From contig CAMNSD010000003.1 in the NCBI GenBank assembly GCA_946554445.1, forward strand, positions 162,516 to 226,515: 64,000 nucleotides of DNA, written 5' to 3'. The translations under genes and the position numbers were made by a program. A model generated the notes under the pieces. It saw nothing but the letters and a program-made list of their open reading frames with translations, was not told the origin of the DNA and made no database searches. Source of the DNA: an uncultured Lachnospiraceae bacterium. Its GTDB lineage: Bacteria > Bacillota > Clostridia > Lachnospirales > Lachnospiraceae. Positions 1 to 8,563 of this stretch are shown piece after piece. Each line of letters opens with the position of its first letter. The first letter of the stretch is position 1.

Positions 1-1
1 G

Positions 2-559
2 GAGGTGCAGGAGGCCATAGCTACCCTGAAAGGGGAAGGGCCGGCAGACTTTACGGAATTGTGCATGACGCTGGGAACTTATATGTTGATTGCCGCCGGT
101 CGTGTCAAAGAGGAACAGGAGGCAAGGGCGATGCTTGCCAAGGTTATCTCGGATGGCAGCGCCTTAAATAAACTGGAACAGTTCGTGCAGGCCCAGGGTG
201 GCAATCCGGAGGCAGTACGGAATCCAGCCCTTTTGCCAAAGGCAGACATCGTGGAGGAGATTCCTTCGCCCTGTTCTGGTTATGTGAAAAAGATAGATTG
301 TGAGGAAATTGGCATCTGTTCCCTGATTCTGGGCGGCGGCCGGGAGACCAAAGAGAGTGTGATCGATCTGTCGGTAGGGCTGATCCTGCATAAGAAGGTG
401 GGAGATTATGTGGAGGCGGGACAGTCCCTGGCCACAATTCACGCCAATGATAGACAGAAGTTCATGGCGGCAAAAGAGAGATTCTTGAAAGCCTATCATA
501 TAACCACAGAGGAGGTAACGAAGAAGCCGTTGATCAAGGGCTTGGTGACGGATTCATAA
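2..559 (+). CDS. pdp: Pyrimidine-nucleoside phosphorylase, C-terminal part (cut by window edge)
   Basis: This is the last 185 residues of a thymidine/pyrimidine-nucleoside phosphorylase, which splits (deoxy)uridine and thymidine with phosphate in cytosolic nucleoside salvage. The visible start is not the real one: the frame is open to the window edge, and the first residues (EVQEAIATLKGEGPADF) match the middle of the family, whose proteins are about 430 aa. The segment from residue 85 is the C-terminal pyrimidine-phosphorylase domain. It has the glycine-rich GGGRETKES stretch followed by DLSVGLILHKKVGDYVEAG, a hammerhead/biotinyl-like fold motif typical of this enzyme. The catalytic N-terminal and phosphate-binding parts lie outside the window. 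The next gene, yqfC, begins 28 nt downstream. Thymidine versus broad pyrimidine specificity cannot be decided from this part. Confidence 0.9.
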   Translation, partial: EVQEAIATLKGEGPADFTELCMTLGTYMLIAAGRVKEEQEARAMLAKVISDGSALNKLEQFVQAQGGNPEAVRNPALLPKADIVEEIPSPCSGYVKKIDCEEIGICSLILGGGRETKESVIDLSVGLILHKKVGDYVEAGQSLATIHANDRQKFMAAKERFLKAYHITTEEVTKKPLIKGLVTDS

Positions 560-587
560 AATTGGGAACCGTAACATATACTGTACC

Positions 588-887
588 ATGAAAAGAAATC
601 ATAGACGGCCACCTTTTAAAACGCTATCCGATTCCAAAGAACTGATCGTGGAATCATTAAAACTCCCCAAGGATACGATGCTTGGGGCTGCCATTGTCAC
701 TGTTACGGGCAACAGAGAGGCTTTGATTGAAAATTACAAGGGAATCTTGGAATATACCACGGAATCTATTGTCCTGCAGGGCAAAAACTGTAAAATTTGT
801 TTTGAGGGAAAAGAACTTTCCATAGATTATTATACCAATGAAGACATGAAAATAAGCGGTATGATCGATGCGGTGAGATATTTTTAA
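588..887 (+). CDS. yqfC: Sporulation protein YqfC (YabP/YqfC family)
   Basis: This 99-aa protein has the size and pattern of YqfC: a short basic N-terminus, then a single domain with the repeated phrases VTGNREALIENYKGILEYT and GKELSIDYYTNEDMKISG. YqfC/YabP proteins are made in the mother cell during sporulation in Bacillus, and their biochemical role is unclear. The assignment is strengthened by the neighbours: yqfD follows 13 nt later, then phoH, a PgpH-like gene and ybeY, the same order as in Bacillus subtilis. No strong ribosome binding site precedes the ATG, so translation may be weak. In Bacillus this pair is transcribed by sigma-E; I could not identify a convincing sigma-E promoter here. 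Confidence 0.9.
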   Translation: MKRNHRRPPFKTLSDSKELIVESLKLPKDTMLGAAIVTVTGNREALIENYKGILEYTTESIVLQGKNCKICFEGKELSIDYYTNEDMKISGMIDAVRYF

Positions 888-900
888 TCTGGAGGGTGCC

Positions 901-2148
901 ATGCTTCATTGGATACAGTATATCAGGGGTTACGTGACCATCAAAGTGTGGGGATATTCTGCCGAACGGCTTTTGAATCTTTGTGGGAACCATGATATTT
1001 TAGTCTGGGGGATCAAGGATCACGGCGATTATCATACCATGAATATTAGTGTGAGGGGTTTTTTTGCGTTAAAGCCCCTGTTAAAGAAGACAGGAACCAG
1101 GGCAGCCGTCTTACAAAGATATGGACTGCCTTTTTTTGTGTCCAAAATGTATCGGCGTAAGATTTTTGTGATCGGGCTGGTGGGCTGTATGCTGTTCTGG
1201 ATTTTGACCTCTGGTTATATCTGGAATATTAAGATTGACGGCAATTTTGCACTGACGGAGGATGTGCTCCTGGATTATTTGGAAGAACAAGGCGTACATA
1301 CCGCCATGAAAAAGAGCGGCCTGCAGATAGAGGAACTGGAACGGGCGCTCCGGGAGGATTATGACATCATCACCTGGACTTCCGTACAGCTTGACGGAAC
1401 AACCCTCTTAGTCCACATCAAGGAAAATGAGATGCCAGAATATGACCAGTCTGGTCAATCACAGAATGATAGGGGAATGGATCTGATTGCAGATAGGTCC
1501 GGTACAGTATCCTATATCATCACCAGAAGCGGTGTACCCCAGGTGGCGTTGGGGGATAGGGTGGAGAAAGGGGATGTGCTGGTGAGCGGTGCGGTTCCGG
1601 TCTACAATGAGGACACTACAGTACGCAAATATCAGTTTGTCCAATCAGACGCCGATATTATCCTGCGTTATGGAGAAGATATCTCTGTAGAGCAAAGTGT
1701 GTTTTATGAGGAGAAACAATACACGGGAGAAGAGCAGAAAATCTATGTGCTGGGGACCGGGGACCGGGAATGGAGCCTGCGGTTTAGAAAGATCCCCTAT
1801 GCTGCCTATGACAGCAGCGAGGAGAAGAAGCAGTTGAAGCTGTTGGACCATCTGTATCTGCCGTTTACTTATGGGCATAAGATTGTCAAAGAGTACGAAA
1901 TAACGGAACAGAAACATACGGAAGAAGAGATGAAAACTCTGATGCAGGAGGCGTGGGATAAAATTATCACAACTTTAGACGAAAAAGGGGTACAAATTGC
2001 CGAAAAAAATGTTACAATAAAAAAGAATGATAAAAAATGGGTGTTGACTGCCCATATGCAGCTTGAGGAAGCGGCGGTGAAGCTGGCGCCCACCAGCATA
2101 GAGCCTGTGCTGGAAGAAAAGACACAGGATGAGACGCCAGTAGAATAA
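901..2148 (+). CDS. yqfD: Sporulation protein YqfD
   Basis: A 415-aa membrane protein of the YqfD family, required for efficient sporulation in Bacillus and often found beside yqfC. The N-terminal 90 residues form a soluble domain (GYVTIKVWGYSAERLLNLC). One strong membrane segment lies near residues 90-110 (FVIGLVGCMLFWILTSGYIW) just after a basic cluster. A large extracytoplasmic part follows, including TSVQLDGTTLLVHIKENEMP, a typical YqfD stretch, and a C-terminal region ending in an acidic tail. The start is fixed by GGAGGG five bases before ATG. Its stop codon touches the first ATG of phoH, so the two are probably cotranscribed. Length is normal for the family (about 390-420 aa). Confidence 0.92.
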   Translation: MLHWIQYIRGYVTIKVWGYSAERLLNLCGNHDILVWGIKDHGDYHTMNISVRGFFALKPLLKKTGTRAAVLQRYGLPFFVSKMYRRKIFVIGLVGCMLFWILTSGYIWNIKIDGNFALTEDVLLDYLEEQGVHTAMKKSGLQIEELERALREDYDIITWTSVQLDGTTLLVHIKENEMPEYDQSGQSQNDRGMDLIADRSGTVSYIITRSGVPQVALGDRVEKGDVLVSGAVPVYNEDTTVRKYQFVQSDADIILRYGEDISVEQSVFYEEKQYTGEEQKIYVLGTGDREWSLRFRKIPYAAYDSSEEKKQLKLLDHLYLPFTYGHKIVKEYEITEQKHTEEEMKTLMQEAWDKIITTLDEKGVQIAEKNVTIKKNDKKWVLTAHMQLEEAAVKLAPTSIEPVLEEKTQDETPVE

Positions 2149-3189
2149 ATGGTAATCCGGAAAGGCGATATCGTAAACATGGGAGAATATACCGTCAGTA
2201 TAGATGTACCTGCAGCGCACATGCAGAATCTTTTTGGACAATTTGATTCCCATATCAAAAAGATTGAGGATGACCTGCATGTGATGATCATAAACAGGGA
2301 CGGCGCGGTGCGTGTGACCGGGAAACAGGAATCCGTGGAACAGGCGGCCAGCATTGTCAAGGAACTTCTGGCCCTGTCAGAGAGAGGAAATGTGTTGGAA
2401 GAGCAGAGTGTAGAATATGCCATAGAACTTGGCCGGGAACATCATGAAGATATGCTGTTGGAGATGGACAGCGACTGTATCTGTCACACGGTAAGCGGCA
2501 AACCGATCAAACCAAAGACTTTGGGACAGAAACAATATGTGGATGCCATAAGAGATCACATGATCGTATTCGGAATCGGACCGGCAGGTACGGGCAAGAC
2601 CTATCTGGCTATGGCTATGGCTGTGACAGCTTTTAAAAACAATGAGGTGAATCGTATCATCCTCACCAGACCGGCGATTGAGGCCGGAGAAAAGCTGGGA
2701 TTCCTGCCGGGAGATTTGCAGAGCAAAGTGGATCCTTATCTTAGGCCGCTCTATGACGCCCTCTATCAAATCATGGGGGCGGAGAGTTTTGCCAAAAATA
2801 CGGAGAAGGGGCTGATTGAGGTGGCACCGCTCGCCTATATGCGTGGCAGGACGCTGGACAACGCCTATATTATCCTGGATGAGGCTCAGAACACGACGCC
2901 GGCGCAGATGAAGATGTTTCTGACACGTATCGGTTTTGGTTCCAAAGTGGTGGTTACAGGGGACGCTTCCCAGAAAGATTTGGCGCCGGACGCCAAATCA
3001 GGTTTGGATGTGGCGGCCAGGGTATTGTCTAAAATAGACGACATTGCTTTCTGCAAATTATCCAGTAAGGACGTGGTAAGACATCCTTTGGTACAAAAGA
3101 TTGTTAAGGCTTATGATGATTATGAGGCCAGGGAAGCAAGATACAGCGAAAAAAAGAGAAACAGGAACTATGAACGTGGAAAAAAATAA
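2149..3189 (+). CDS. phoH: PhoH family ATPase
   Basis: A PhoH-like P-loop NTPase of 346 aa, or 336 if translation starts at the second ATG (2179). The N-terminal 100 residues resemble a KH-like RNA-binding segment (GAVRVTGKQESVEQAASIV). The ATPase domain has Walker A GPAGTGKTYLA near residue 145 and Walker B IILDEAQN near residue 242. PhoH proteins are associated with RNA metabolism and are almost always encoded next to ybeY, as here. The first ATG directly abuts the yqfD stop and has no good Shine-Dalgarno sequence; GGAAAGG lies upstream of the second ATG at a long spacing, so the start is uncertain. The gene overlaps the next one by 20 nt, which suggests translational coupling. Confidence 0.93.
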   Translation: MVIRKGDIVNMGEYTVSIDVPAAHMQNLFGQFDSHIKKIEDDLHVMIINRDGAVRVTGKQESVEQAASIVKELLALSERGNVLEEQSVEYAIELGREHHEDMLLEMDSDCICHTVSGKPIKPKTLGQKQYVDAIRDHMIVFGIGPAGTGKTYLAMAMAVTAFKNNEVNRIILTRPAIEAGEKLGFLPGDLQSKVDPYLRPLYDALYQIMGAESFAKNTEKGLIEVAPLAYMRGRTLDNAYIILDEAQNTTPAQMKMFLTRIGFGSKVVVTGDASQKDLAPDAKSGLDVAARVLSKIDDIAFCKLSSKDVVRHPLVQKIVKAYDDYEAREARYSEKKRNRNYERGKK

Positions 3190-4375
3190 GAAGAATGTCT
3201 GGAAAAGAATAGTAATTTTTATGCTGATGTTTTTTGTAGCTGGGTGCATCGTATACTCGGGCTGCCTGCTTTATCAGAACAAACCTGCCATGATGCTGCG
3301 CAATATTGTGATGGTGCTGACTGGTACAGGTATTGTGATCTTTTCATTTGTTTTAAGTGAGATCAACGGGTTTTTCATCTATCACAATGAAGGACGATAC
3401 GGCAGATTCGCGCTGATGTATCTGATCAGTTTGTCAGCCGCCATACTTTTGCCATATCTTCCGGTATCGGGTTGGCCGTTCTTGGTGATCTTTGTGCTGC
3501 TGGGGGTGTTCAGTAACGGTATGACAGGATTGGCGGCAGGAAGCCTGTGTCTGCTTCTTTCCGTCAATTTTGCGAATTGTGACTATACGGTTTTCTGGTT
3601 GTATTTTATCAGCGGATTGGCTGGTATCCTAGTGTTTAGTGTGATCGATGATGATTTTAGGGTTGGCCTTCCACTGCTCATCTCCATATTGATACTGGCT
3701 TTGTGCCTGATGGCCAATGTGATTTTATTTGTAAATGCGAAACTGGCGATCGGACAGTTTATGATTCCGGCGGTCAATCTGATGGTTTCCTGTATCCTGT
3801 TGTTAGTCAGTCTAAAAATGTTCAGTTCCACAGTGATACACCGTTATCGGGAAAAGTACATGGAGATCAACGATCCAGAATGTCCGTTATTGGTACAGCT
3901 TAAGGAAATGTCCAAGGATGAGTACTATCATGCAATCCATACGGCTTATCTGGGCGACAAGATTGCCAAAAGTCTGGAAATTGACGATGCTGCTGTAAAA
4001 GCCTGCGGATATTATCACAGGATCGGTACCCTGAAAGGGGAGAATACCTGGGAGAATGTATCGTCCATCTGTGATGAATACCATTTTCCGCCCAAGACAA
4101 AAAGTATCTTAAAGGAATATGTGGATACGAATTCCAAGGTGATATCCAAGGAAACGATCGTTGTGCTCTTTGCGGACTGTATTGTTTCTTCCATCCTTTA
4201 TTTGTTTGAGAAAGATCCCAAGGCGGAACTTGATTATGAGCAGCTGATCGATACGGTATTCCAGAAGAAATTTGAGACAGACGAGCTGTGGGGCAATGAG
4301 ATTTCGCTGGCCCAGCTTCATGAGATGAAACGGATTTTTGTCCAGGAGAAACTTTACTATGACTTCTTACGTTGA
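3170..4375 (+). CDS. PgpH/YqfF-like membrane HD protein with damaged active site
   Basis: A 401-aa protein in the place usually held by pgpH (yqfF), the c-di-AMP phosphodiesterase gene, between phoH and ybeY. Residues 12-220 contain about seven hydrophobic segments. The C-terminal part resembles an HD domain: HAIHTAYLGDKIAKSLEI, then YYHRIGTLKG, then LFADCIVSS. In active PgpH the second motif reads YYHDIGKLK. Here the metal-binding Asp is Arg, so catalysis looks lost, although the first His and the late Asp remain. The large extracellular 7TMR-HDED sensor of PgpH (whole protein about 700 aa) is also missing. The start at 3170 lies inside phoH. Family membership is inferred from topology, residual motifs and gene order. 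Confidence 0.75.
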   Translation: MNVEKNKKNVWKRIVIFMLMFFVAGCIVYSGCLLYQNKPAMMLRNIVMVLTGTGIVIFSFVLSEINGFFIYHNEGRYGRFALMYLISLSAAILLPYLPVSGWPFLVIFVLLGVFSNGMTGLAAGSLCLLLSVNFANCDYTVFWLYFISGLAGILVFSVIDDDFRVGLPLLISILILALCLMANVILFVNAKLAIGQFMIPAVNLMVSCILLLVSLKMFSSTVIHRYREKYMEINDPECPLLVQLKEMSKDEYYHAIHTAYLGDKIAKSLEIDDAAVKACGYYHRIGTLKGENTWENVSSICDEYHFPPKTKSILKEYVDTNSKVISKETIVVLFADCIVSSILYLFEKDPKAELDYEQLIDTVFQKKFETDELWGNEISLAQLHEMKRIFVQEKLYYDFLR

Positions 4376-4859
4376 GAATGAGACAGATAGGACCTTTCCC
4401 TTCGATATCAGGGAGCTCTTAAACAAGATCATGGAACAGGTTATGGAGTTAGAAGGCTGTCCCTATGAGACGTCTGTGAACCTTTTGATCACTGATAATG
4501 AAGGGATCCGGGCATACAACAGAGACTACAGAAAGATAGACAAGGAGACGGATGTACTCTCGTTTCCCAATCTTTTCTTTGAGAACGCCGGGGATTTTTC
4601 TTTTGCAGAAGAAAATGAGGCGGATTGTTTCGATCCGGAAAGCGGGGAACTTTTGTTAGGGGATATCATCCTTTCTGCAGACCGTATCCTGGAACAGGCC
4701 GAAGCTTATGGACACAGTCTGCTGCGGGAATTTGCTTTTTTGACTGCCCATAGTATGTTTCATTTATGCGGTTATGACCATATGGAGCCGGAGGAGGCTG
4801 TCGTGATGGAGCAAAAACAGGAAGAAGTATTGCAAAGACTGCATATTACAAGAGGATAA
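4359..4859 (+). CDS. ybeY: Endoribonuclease YbeY (16S rRNA maturation)
   Basis: A 166-aa YbeY protein, a zinc-dependent single-strand endoribonuclease acting in 16S rRNA 3' end maturation and ribosome quality control. The signature HSMFHLCGYDH near the C-terminus gives the three zinc-binding histidines in H-x3-H-x5-H spacing. TDNEGIRAYNRDYRKIDKET and VLSFPN are further family blocks. I chose the ATG at 4359 because CAGGAG lies 11 nt upstream; a TTG at 4338 would add seven residues. The start sits inside the end of the HD gene (17 nt overlap), in the usual phoH-pgpH-ybeY cluster. An acidic insert (residues 75-90) precedes the GELLLGDI block and is slightly longer than in many homologues. Confidence 0.95.
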   Translation: MTSYVENETDRTFPFDIRELLNKIMEQVMELEGCPYETSVNLLITDNEGIRAYNRDYRKIDKETDVLSFPNLFFENAGDFSFAEENEADCFDPESGELLLGDIILSADRILEQAEAYGHSLLREFAFLTAHSMFHLCGYDHMEPEEAVVMEQKQEEVLQRLHITRG

Positions 4860-4865
4860 ACGGTA

Positions 4866-6530
4866 ATGCGTATACAACTGATGATGAAAAATATGAAAAA
4901 CCAGATTGCTATGCTTGCAGGAATCATTTCTTATATGATTCTTCTGTTGATGCGGATTCCCCTGGCCAATATTATAGGCGATGCGGGAATCGGGCTGTTT
5001 GCCCCGGCCTTTGAATTATATATATTGACTACCTTGATTACTTCTTATAGCATGTCCAGGGCTATGTCGGGACTGATCCGTTACCGGGTGAAACGGGAGC
5101 GGTATCGCAACGCCGGTAAGGTGTTTCATACAGCCTTTCTTATGGATTTGTTTATCAGCATTGTGGCCGCCGTTTTGTTGCTGTTTTTGTCGTCTATGAT
5201 TGCGGATATCCTGATATTGGAACATTTAAGCCGTATGGCGGTTTTAGCGGCGGCTCCTGCCGTTGTCTTTGCGGCGTTGATTGGCTCCTTCAGGGGATAT
5301 TTTAATGGATATGGTTTGGGCATTCTGGTGGCGCACTCTCATTATGTGGAAAAGATATCCATGGCCATCAGTGTACTTTTATGTGGCAATGCTTTTCAGA
5401 AATACGGAGAAAATGTGGCAGCTCTGTTACAGTCGGAGGCTTATGCTTACGCTTACGGGGCGTTGGGGGCTATGGTGGGTGTGACAGTTTCACAGGTTAT
5501 CACCACCCTTTATCTGTTAGTGATTTATGCGGTCTATTCGGTCACATTGCGAGGCAGGCTGGGGCAGGACGGCAGTAAGCGTTTGGAGACATCGTACTCC
5601 ATGCAGAAGATGATTTTATCCAGTTTGATTCCACTTTCCCTAATCACAGTGTTTTCCAACCTTTATATGTTGATCGATCAGCGGTTCTTTAACTACTGTA
5701 TGAATATGACGGAACTGGGCGATGTGCGCACCAGACATTGGGGCAGTTATTATGGCAGGTTCGCCGTTCTGATCGGGCTGGGGGCGGCCCTTTGTTGTCT
5801 GGCAGTTCATTCTCTAGTCGGAAAGATTGGCAATGCTTATGACAGGGAAGAGTACAGACCTATGCGGGATCGTATCAGCAGGGCGGTACGCCGGCTGAGT
5901 ATCGTTGCTTTTCCGGCAGCCATCTATCTGGCGGTGCTTGCAGAATTGTTTGTCAGACTTTCTTATGGCAAAAAATCAGCCAGCATTGCGGCGAAGGAAG
6001 CCTGCAATCTGCTGACGCCAGTGCTGCATATGGGAGTAGTTGTCATTGTGCTGTTTGGCTTTTCTTTTCTATTAGGACAGATATTATATAAGCTGAATAT
6101 GGTGCGGGAACTTTTCTTTACTGCCGTGATTTCTTTCCTGGTTCATCTTGTGGCCGGTTATCTGCTGGTGCATAAGCTGCTGCTTGGCATGAATGGACTG
6201 GTGGGGGCGTTGATTCTTATGTTTGGCGCCTACGCGGCTCTTTCGTTTTTTTTCATGGACAGGCGTATCCGTTATCGACAGGATTGGTTTACCGGCATTA
6301 TTTTTCCGGCGGTTGCCGCTGGTATATCCGGGGTGGTAGTTTTTCTACTACGGTTGGTCCTTGTGGAACCGGCCGGCGACTTGATCACGATTTTGGTGGC
6401 TCTTTTGGCCGGCGTATTTATTTATATTTTCCTGCTTATGGTGTTCCGGGTGATAGGAGAGGCGGAACTTTCCAAGATGCCGCTGGGATTCTTCTTTATC
6501 CTGCTGGGTAAGAATCTGGGGATTTTATAA
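4866..6530 (+). CDS. Polysaccharide/lipid-II type flippase of the MOP superfamily (SpoVB-like)
   Basis: A 554-aa integral membrane protein with about 14 hydrophobic segments, of the MOP (MVF/PST) exporter superfamily that includes SpoVB, MurJ and O-antigen flippases. It opens with a short amphipathic stretch, then IAMLAGIISYMILLLMRIPL, followed by PLANIIGDAGIGLFAPAFEL, the usual first-helix pattern of SpoVB-like proteins (G-x-x-G-x-G-x-F). SFRGYFNGYG and ISRAVRRLSIVAFPAAIYLA are typical of the second and third repeats. It is encoded 6 nt after ybeY, so it probably belongs to the same transcript. In this sporulation-rich setting a role in cortex or cell-wall precursor transport is plausible, but the substrate cannot be read from the sequence. 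Confidence 0.8.
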   Translation: MRIQLMMKNMKNQIAMLAGIISYMILLLMRIPLANIIGDAGIGLFAPAFELYILTTLITSYSMSRAMSGLIRYRVKRERYRNAGKVFHTAFLMDLFISIVAAVLLLFLSSMIADILILEHLSRMAVLAAAPAVVFAALIGSFRGYFNGYGLGILVAHSHYVEKISMAISVLLCGNAFQKYGENVAALLQSEAYAYAYGALGAMVGVTVSQVITTLYLLVIYAVYSVTLRGRLGQDGSKRLETSYSMQKMILSSLIPLSLITVFSNLYMLIDQRFFNYCMNMTELGDVRTRHWGSYYGRFAVLIGLGAALCCLAVHSLVGKIGNAYDREEYRPMRDRISRAVRRLSIVAFPAAIYLAVLAELFVRLSYGKKSASIAAKEACNLLTPVLHMGVVVIVLFGFSFLLGQILYKLNMVRELFFTAVISFLVHLVAGYLLVHKLLLGMNGLVGALILMFGAYAALSFFFMDRRIRYRQDWFTGIIFPAVAAGISGVVVFLLRLVLVEPAGDLITILVALLAGVFIYIFLLMVFRVIGEAELSKMPLGFFFILLGKNLGIL

Positions 6531-6624
6531 GAATTTGCTTAAGGAAAATGCTCTAGTCTGCATAAAAATCAAGAATTGACTGATACTGATTACAGGAAAT
6601 CCGATAAGAGAGGTCAGTGATAGG

Positions 6625-7278
6625 ATGAAACTTGTAAGACGTATCAGTTTTTTACTGATTCTGTCTGCTGTCATGCTGGGGCTTGGCGGCTATGGGGCGC
6701 TGAAGGCGGAAGAGTTTTTTTATCCCCACAAATACCAGAATCTGGAAAAACAGGAACCGGTAGAGCAGACAAAACCGCAGGTGCTGGACGAACCGGAAGA
6801 AGAGCCGGTGATTGAGGCAGCTGTAGAAAAAAAACCTGTGGTGACGGCGGATACTTTGTATCTGGTGGAAACAGTGGATCTCTCGGCGGGGACGGTGGAT
6901 GAGAAAGAGGAGAAGATTCCCTTCAAATATATTGGCCTGGACAGAGAAGGGCTTCTGGAAGAACTGTCCTCTTATGACGACAATCCGCCCCTGACGGAAC
7001 AGGAGATGGGGTTTGAGAGCATAGAACTTACGGCTTTTTCCAAAGACCGGGTGGCTATCTGTAAATATTATCGGCCGCAGAAGGAAGACCGCGGATTCTA
7101 TCTGATGGTGGCAGACCATTTCATTGTGGTTTACGAGGAAGATAAAAAGACTTTATATATGAATACGGATATTCTACTGGAGAGTTTGAGCGATGCCTTG
7201 CAGGCGGAGATTATCCGTGGCAAGCATATGGGGAGCGAAGAGGAACTGTATTATTTTCTGGAATCCTATTCCAGCTGA
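6625..7278 (+). CDS. Secreted or membrane-anchored BofC-like protein
   Basis: A 217-aa protein with an N-terminal signal or anchor segment (residues 8-28, ISFLLILSAVMLGLGGYGAL), a low-complexity Pro/Glu-rich linker (about 40-75), and a C-terminal domain resembling that of BofC. The latter has YLMVADHFIVVYEEDKKTLY followed by LQAEIIRGKHMGSEEELYYF, close in pattern to the BofC ending where a beta segment precedes a helix with R-G and EE-Y. In Bacillus, BofC acts in the forespore intermembrane space to restrain SpoIVB signalling; a role here is inference. The gene is followed after 35 nt by a flavoprotein. The match is by eye and covers only the C-terminal third. Confidence 0.55.
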   Translation: MKLVRRISFLLILSAVMLGLGGYGALKAEEFFYPHKYQNLEKQEPVEQTKPQVLDEPEEEPVIEAAVEKKPVVTADTLYLVETVDLSAGTVDEKEEKIPFKYIGLDREGLLEELSSYDDNPPLTEQEMGFESIELTAFSKDRVAICKYYRPQKEDRGFYLMVADHFIVVYEEDKKTLYMNTDILLESLSDALQAEIIRGKHMGSEEELYYFLESYSS

Positions 7279-7313
7279 GGGTGGGAGGACAGTGTAATAA
7301 TGGGGGATTCGTT

Positions 7314-8546
7314 ATGAAGCGAAGAATCGCGGTGATCGGCGGCGGCGCAGCCGGGATGATGGCGGCCGTACAGGCGGCCAGGGAAGGCGCAGCGGTCACA
7401 ATCTATGAGAGAAACGACAGGATTGGGAAGAAGATTCTGTCCACAGGCAATGGAAAGTGTAATTTTTCCAATGAAAAGATGGACCTGTCTTGCTATCACG
7501 GAAGTGGCTGTACGCTGCTTCCTGCCGTCTATGATGTTTTTGGGGTTCAGGAAACAAAAGATTTTTTCGGACAGCTGGGAATGCGGATCAAGGAAGTGAA
7601 CGGTTATCTGTATCCCGCCAGCGGACAGGCTTCCACAGTGCTTGATCTGTTTCGTTATGAATTGGACAGGCTTTCGGTGGATATACATACAGGACAGCGG
7701 ATTACAGGCATCAGACAGGACAAAGGTGGTATACGGGTTCAGACAGAATCTCATACCAATGTCGGCAGTATATATGATGCGGTGATTCTTACCTGTGGCG
7801 GGGCTGCCGCGCCCGGCACCGGTTCTGATGGCGCCGGCTGGAAACTGGCTAAACAGCTGGGGCACAGGATCATTCCGGCAGTGCCTGCATTGACGGCCCT
7901 GCGATGCCGGGAGGATTATTATAAACAAGTGGCTGGCGTGCGCTGCGACGCGAAGCTTACGCTGTATATCGAGGAGCAGAAGATTTGTGAGGAGCGTGGG
8001 GAACTGCAGTTGACAGACTATGGGATATCCGGGATTCCGGTCTTTCAGTTCAGCCGTCATGCGGCCTATGCCCTGCGGGAGTCAAAGTCTGTCACAGTGG
8101 AAATTTCTTTCCTGCCAGATTATGCTGAACAGGAATATGACAGGTTCTGGCAGGAACGTTGGGATCGACAAGGGCATCATCCCATGGAAATATTCTTGAC
8201 CGGAATAGTCAACAAGAAAATCAATCTGCTTTTGCTGCGGCTTGCGGGAATCCGGGGAAATGAGACTGCCGGAAATGTGCCGCCAAAGGCGAGAAAGAAG
8301 CTGCAGGGGCTCTATCGCTTCTTGCGGGCGGAGATTCAAGGTACAAATTCCTTTGAACAGGCCCAGGTGAGCGCCGGCGGGGTAGATTGTGCGCAGGTCA
8401 CGGAGCATCTTGCATCCAGGATCGCGGATGGGATTTATTTTGCCGGGGAGATACTGGATATCGATGGCATCTGTGGGGGCTATAACCTACAGTGGGCTTT
8501 CAGCAGTGGAACCGTTGCGGGGCGGGCTGCGGCCGGCGGCTATTAA
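7314..8546 (+). CDS. FAD-dependent oxidoreductase of the HI0933/YhiN (BaiN-like) family
   Basis: A 410-aa flavoprotein. The N-terminus carries the dinucleotide-binding motif IAVIGGGAAGMMAAVQAARE, followed by TIYERNDRIGKKILSTGNGK. The lysine/serine-rich GKKILSTGNGKCNFSN block is the family hallmark. The C-terminus has GIYFAGEILDIDGICGGYNL, typical of the HI0933/BaiN group. Members are annotated as NAD(P)/FAD-dependent oxidoreductases; one relative has been linked to bile-acid reduction, but most have no proven substrate. The start at 7314 is supported by GGGGG seven bases upstream. A second, unrelated FAD protein follows 17 nt later, so the two may form a small operon. Confidence 0.88.
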   Translation: MKRRIAVIGGGAAGMMAAVQAAREGAAVTIYERNDRIGKKILSTGNGKCNFSNEKMDLSCYHGSGCTLLPAVYDVFGVQETKDFFGQLGMRIKEVNGYLYPASGQASTVLDLFRYELDRLSVDIHTGQRITGIRQDKGGIRVQTESHTNVGSIYDAVILTCGGAAAPGTGSDGAGWKLAKQLGHRIIPAVPALTALRCREDYYKQVAGVRCDAKLTLYIEEQKICEERGELQLTDYGISGIPVFQFSRHAAYALRESKSVTVEISFLPDYAEQEYDRFWQERWDRQGHHPMEIFLTGIVNKKINLLLLRLAGIRGNETAGNVPPKARKKLQGLYRFLRAEIQGTNSFEQAQVSAGGVDCAQVTEHLASRIADGIYFAGEILDIDGICGGYNLQWAFSSGTVAGRAAAGGY

Positions 8547-8563
8547 AAAATCGAGGAAGTATT

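Noticed and set aside
555..587. Sigma-E promoter before yqfC
   Set aside because: CATAAA and CATATACT resemble the boxes loosely, but the 12-base spacing is too short and transcription would start at or inside the ATG.
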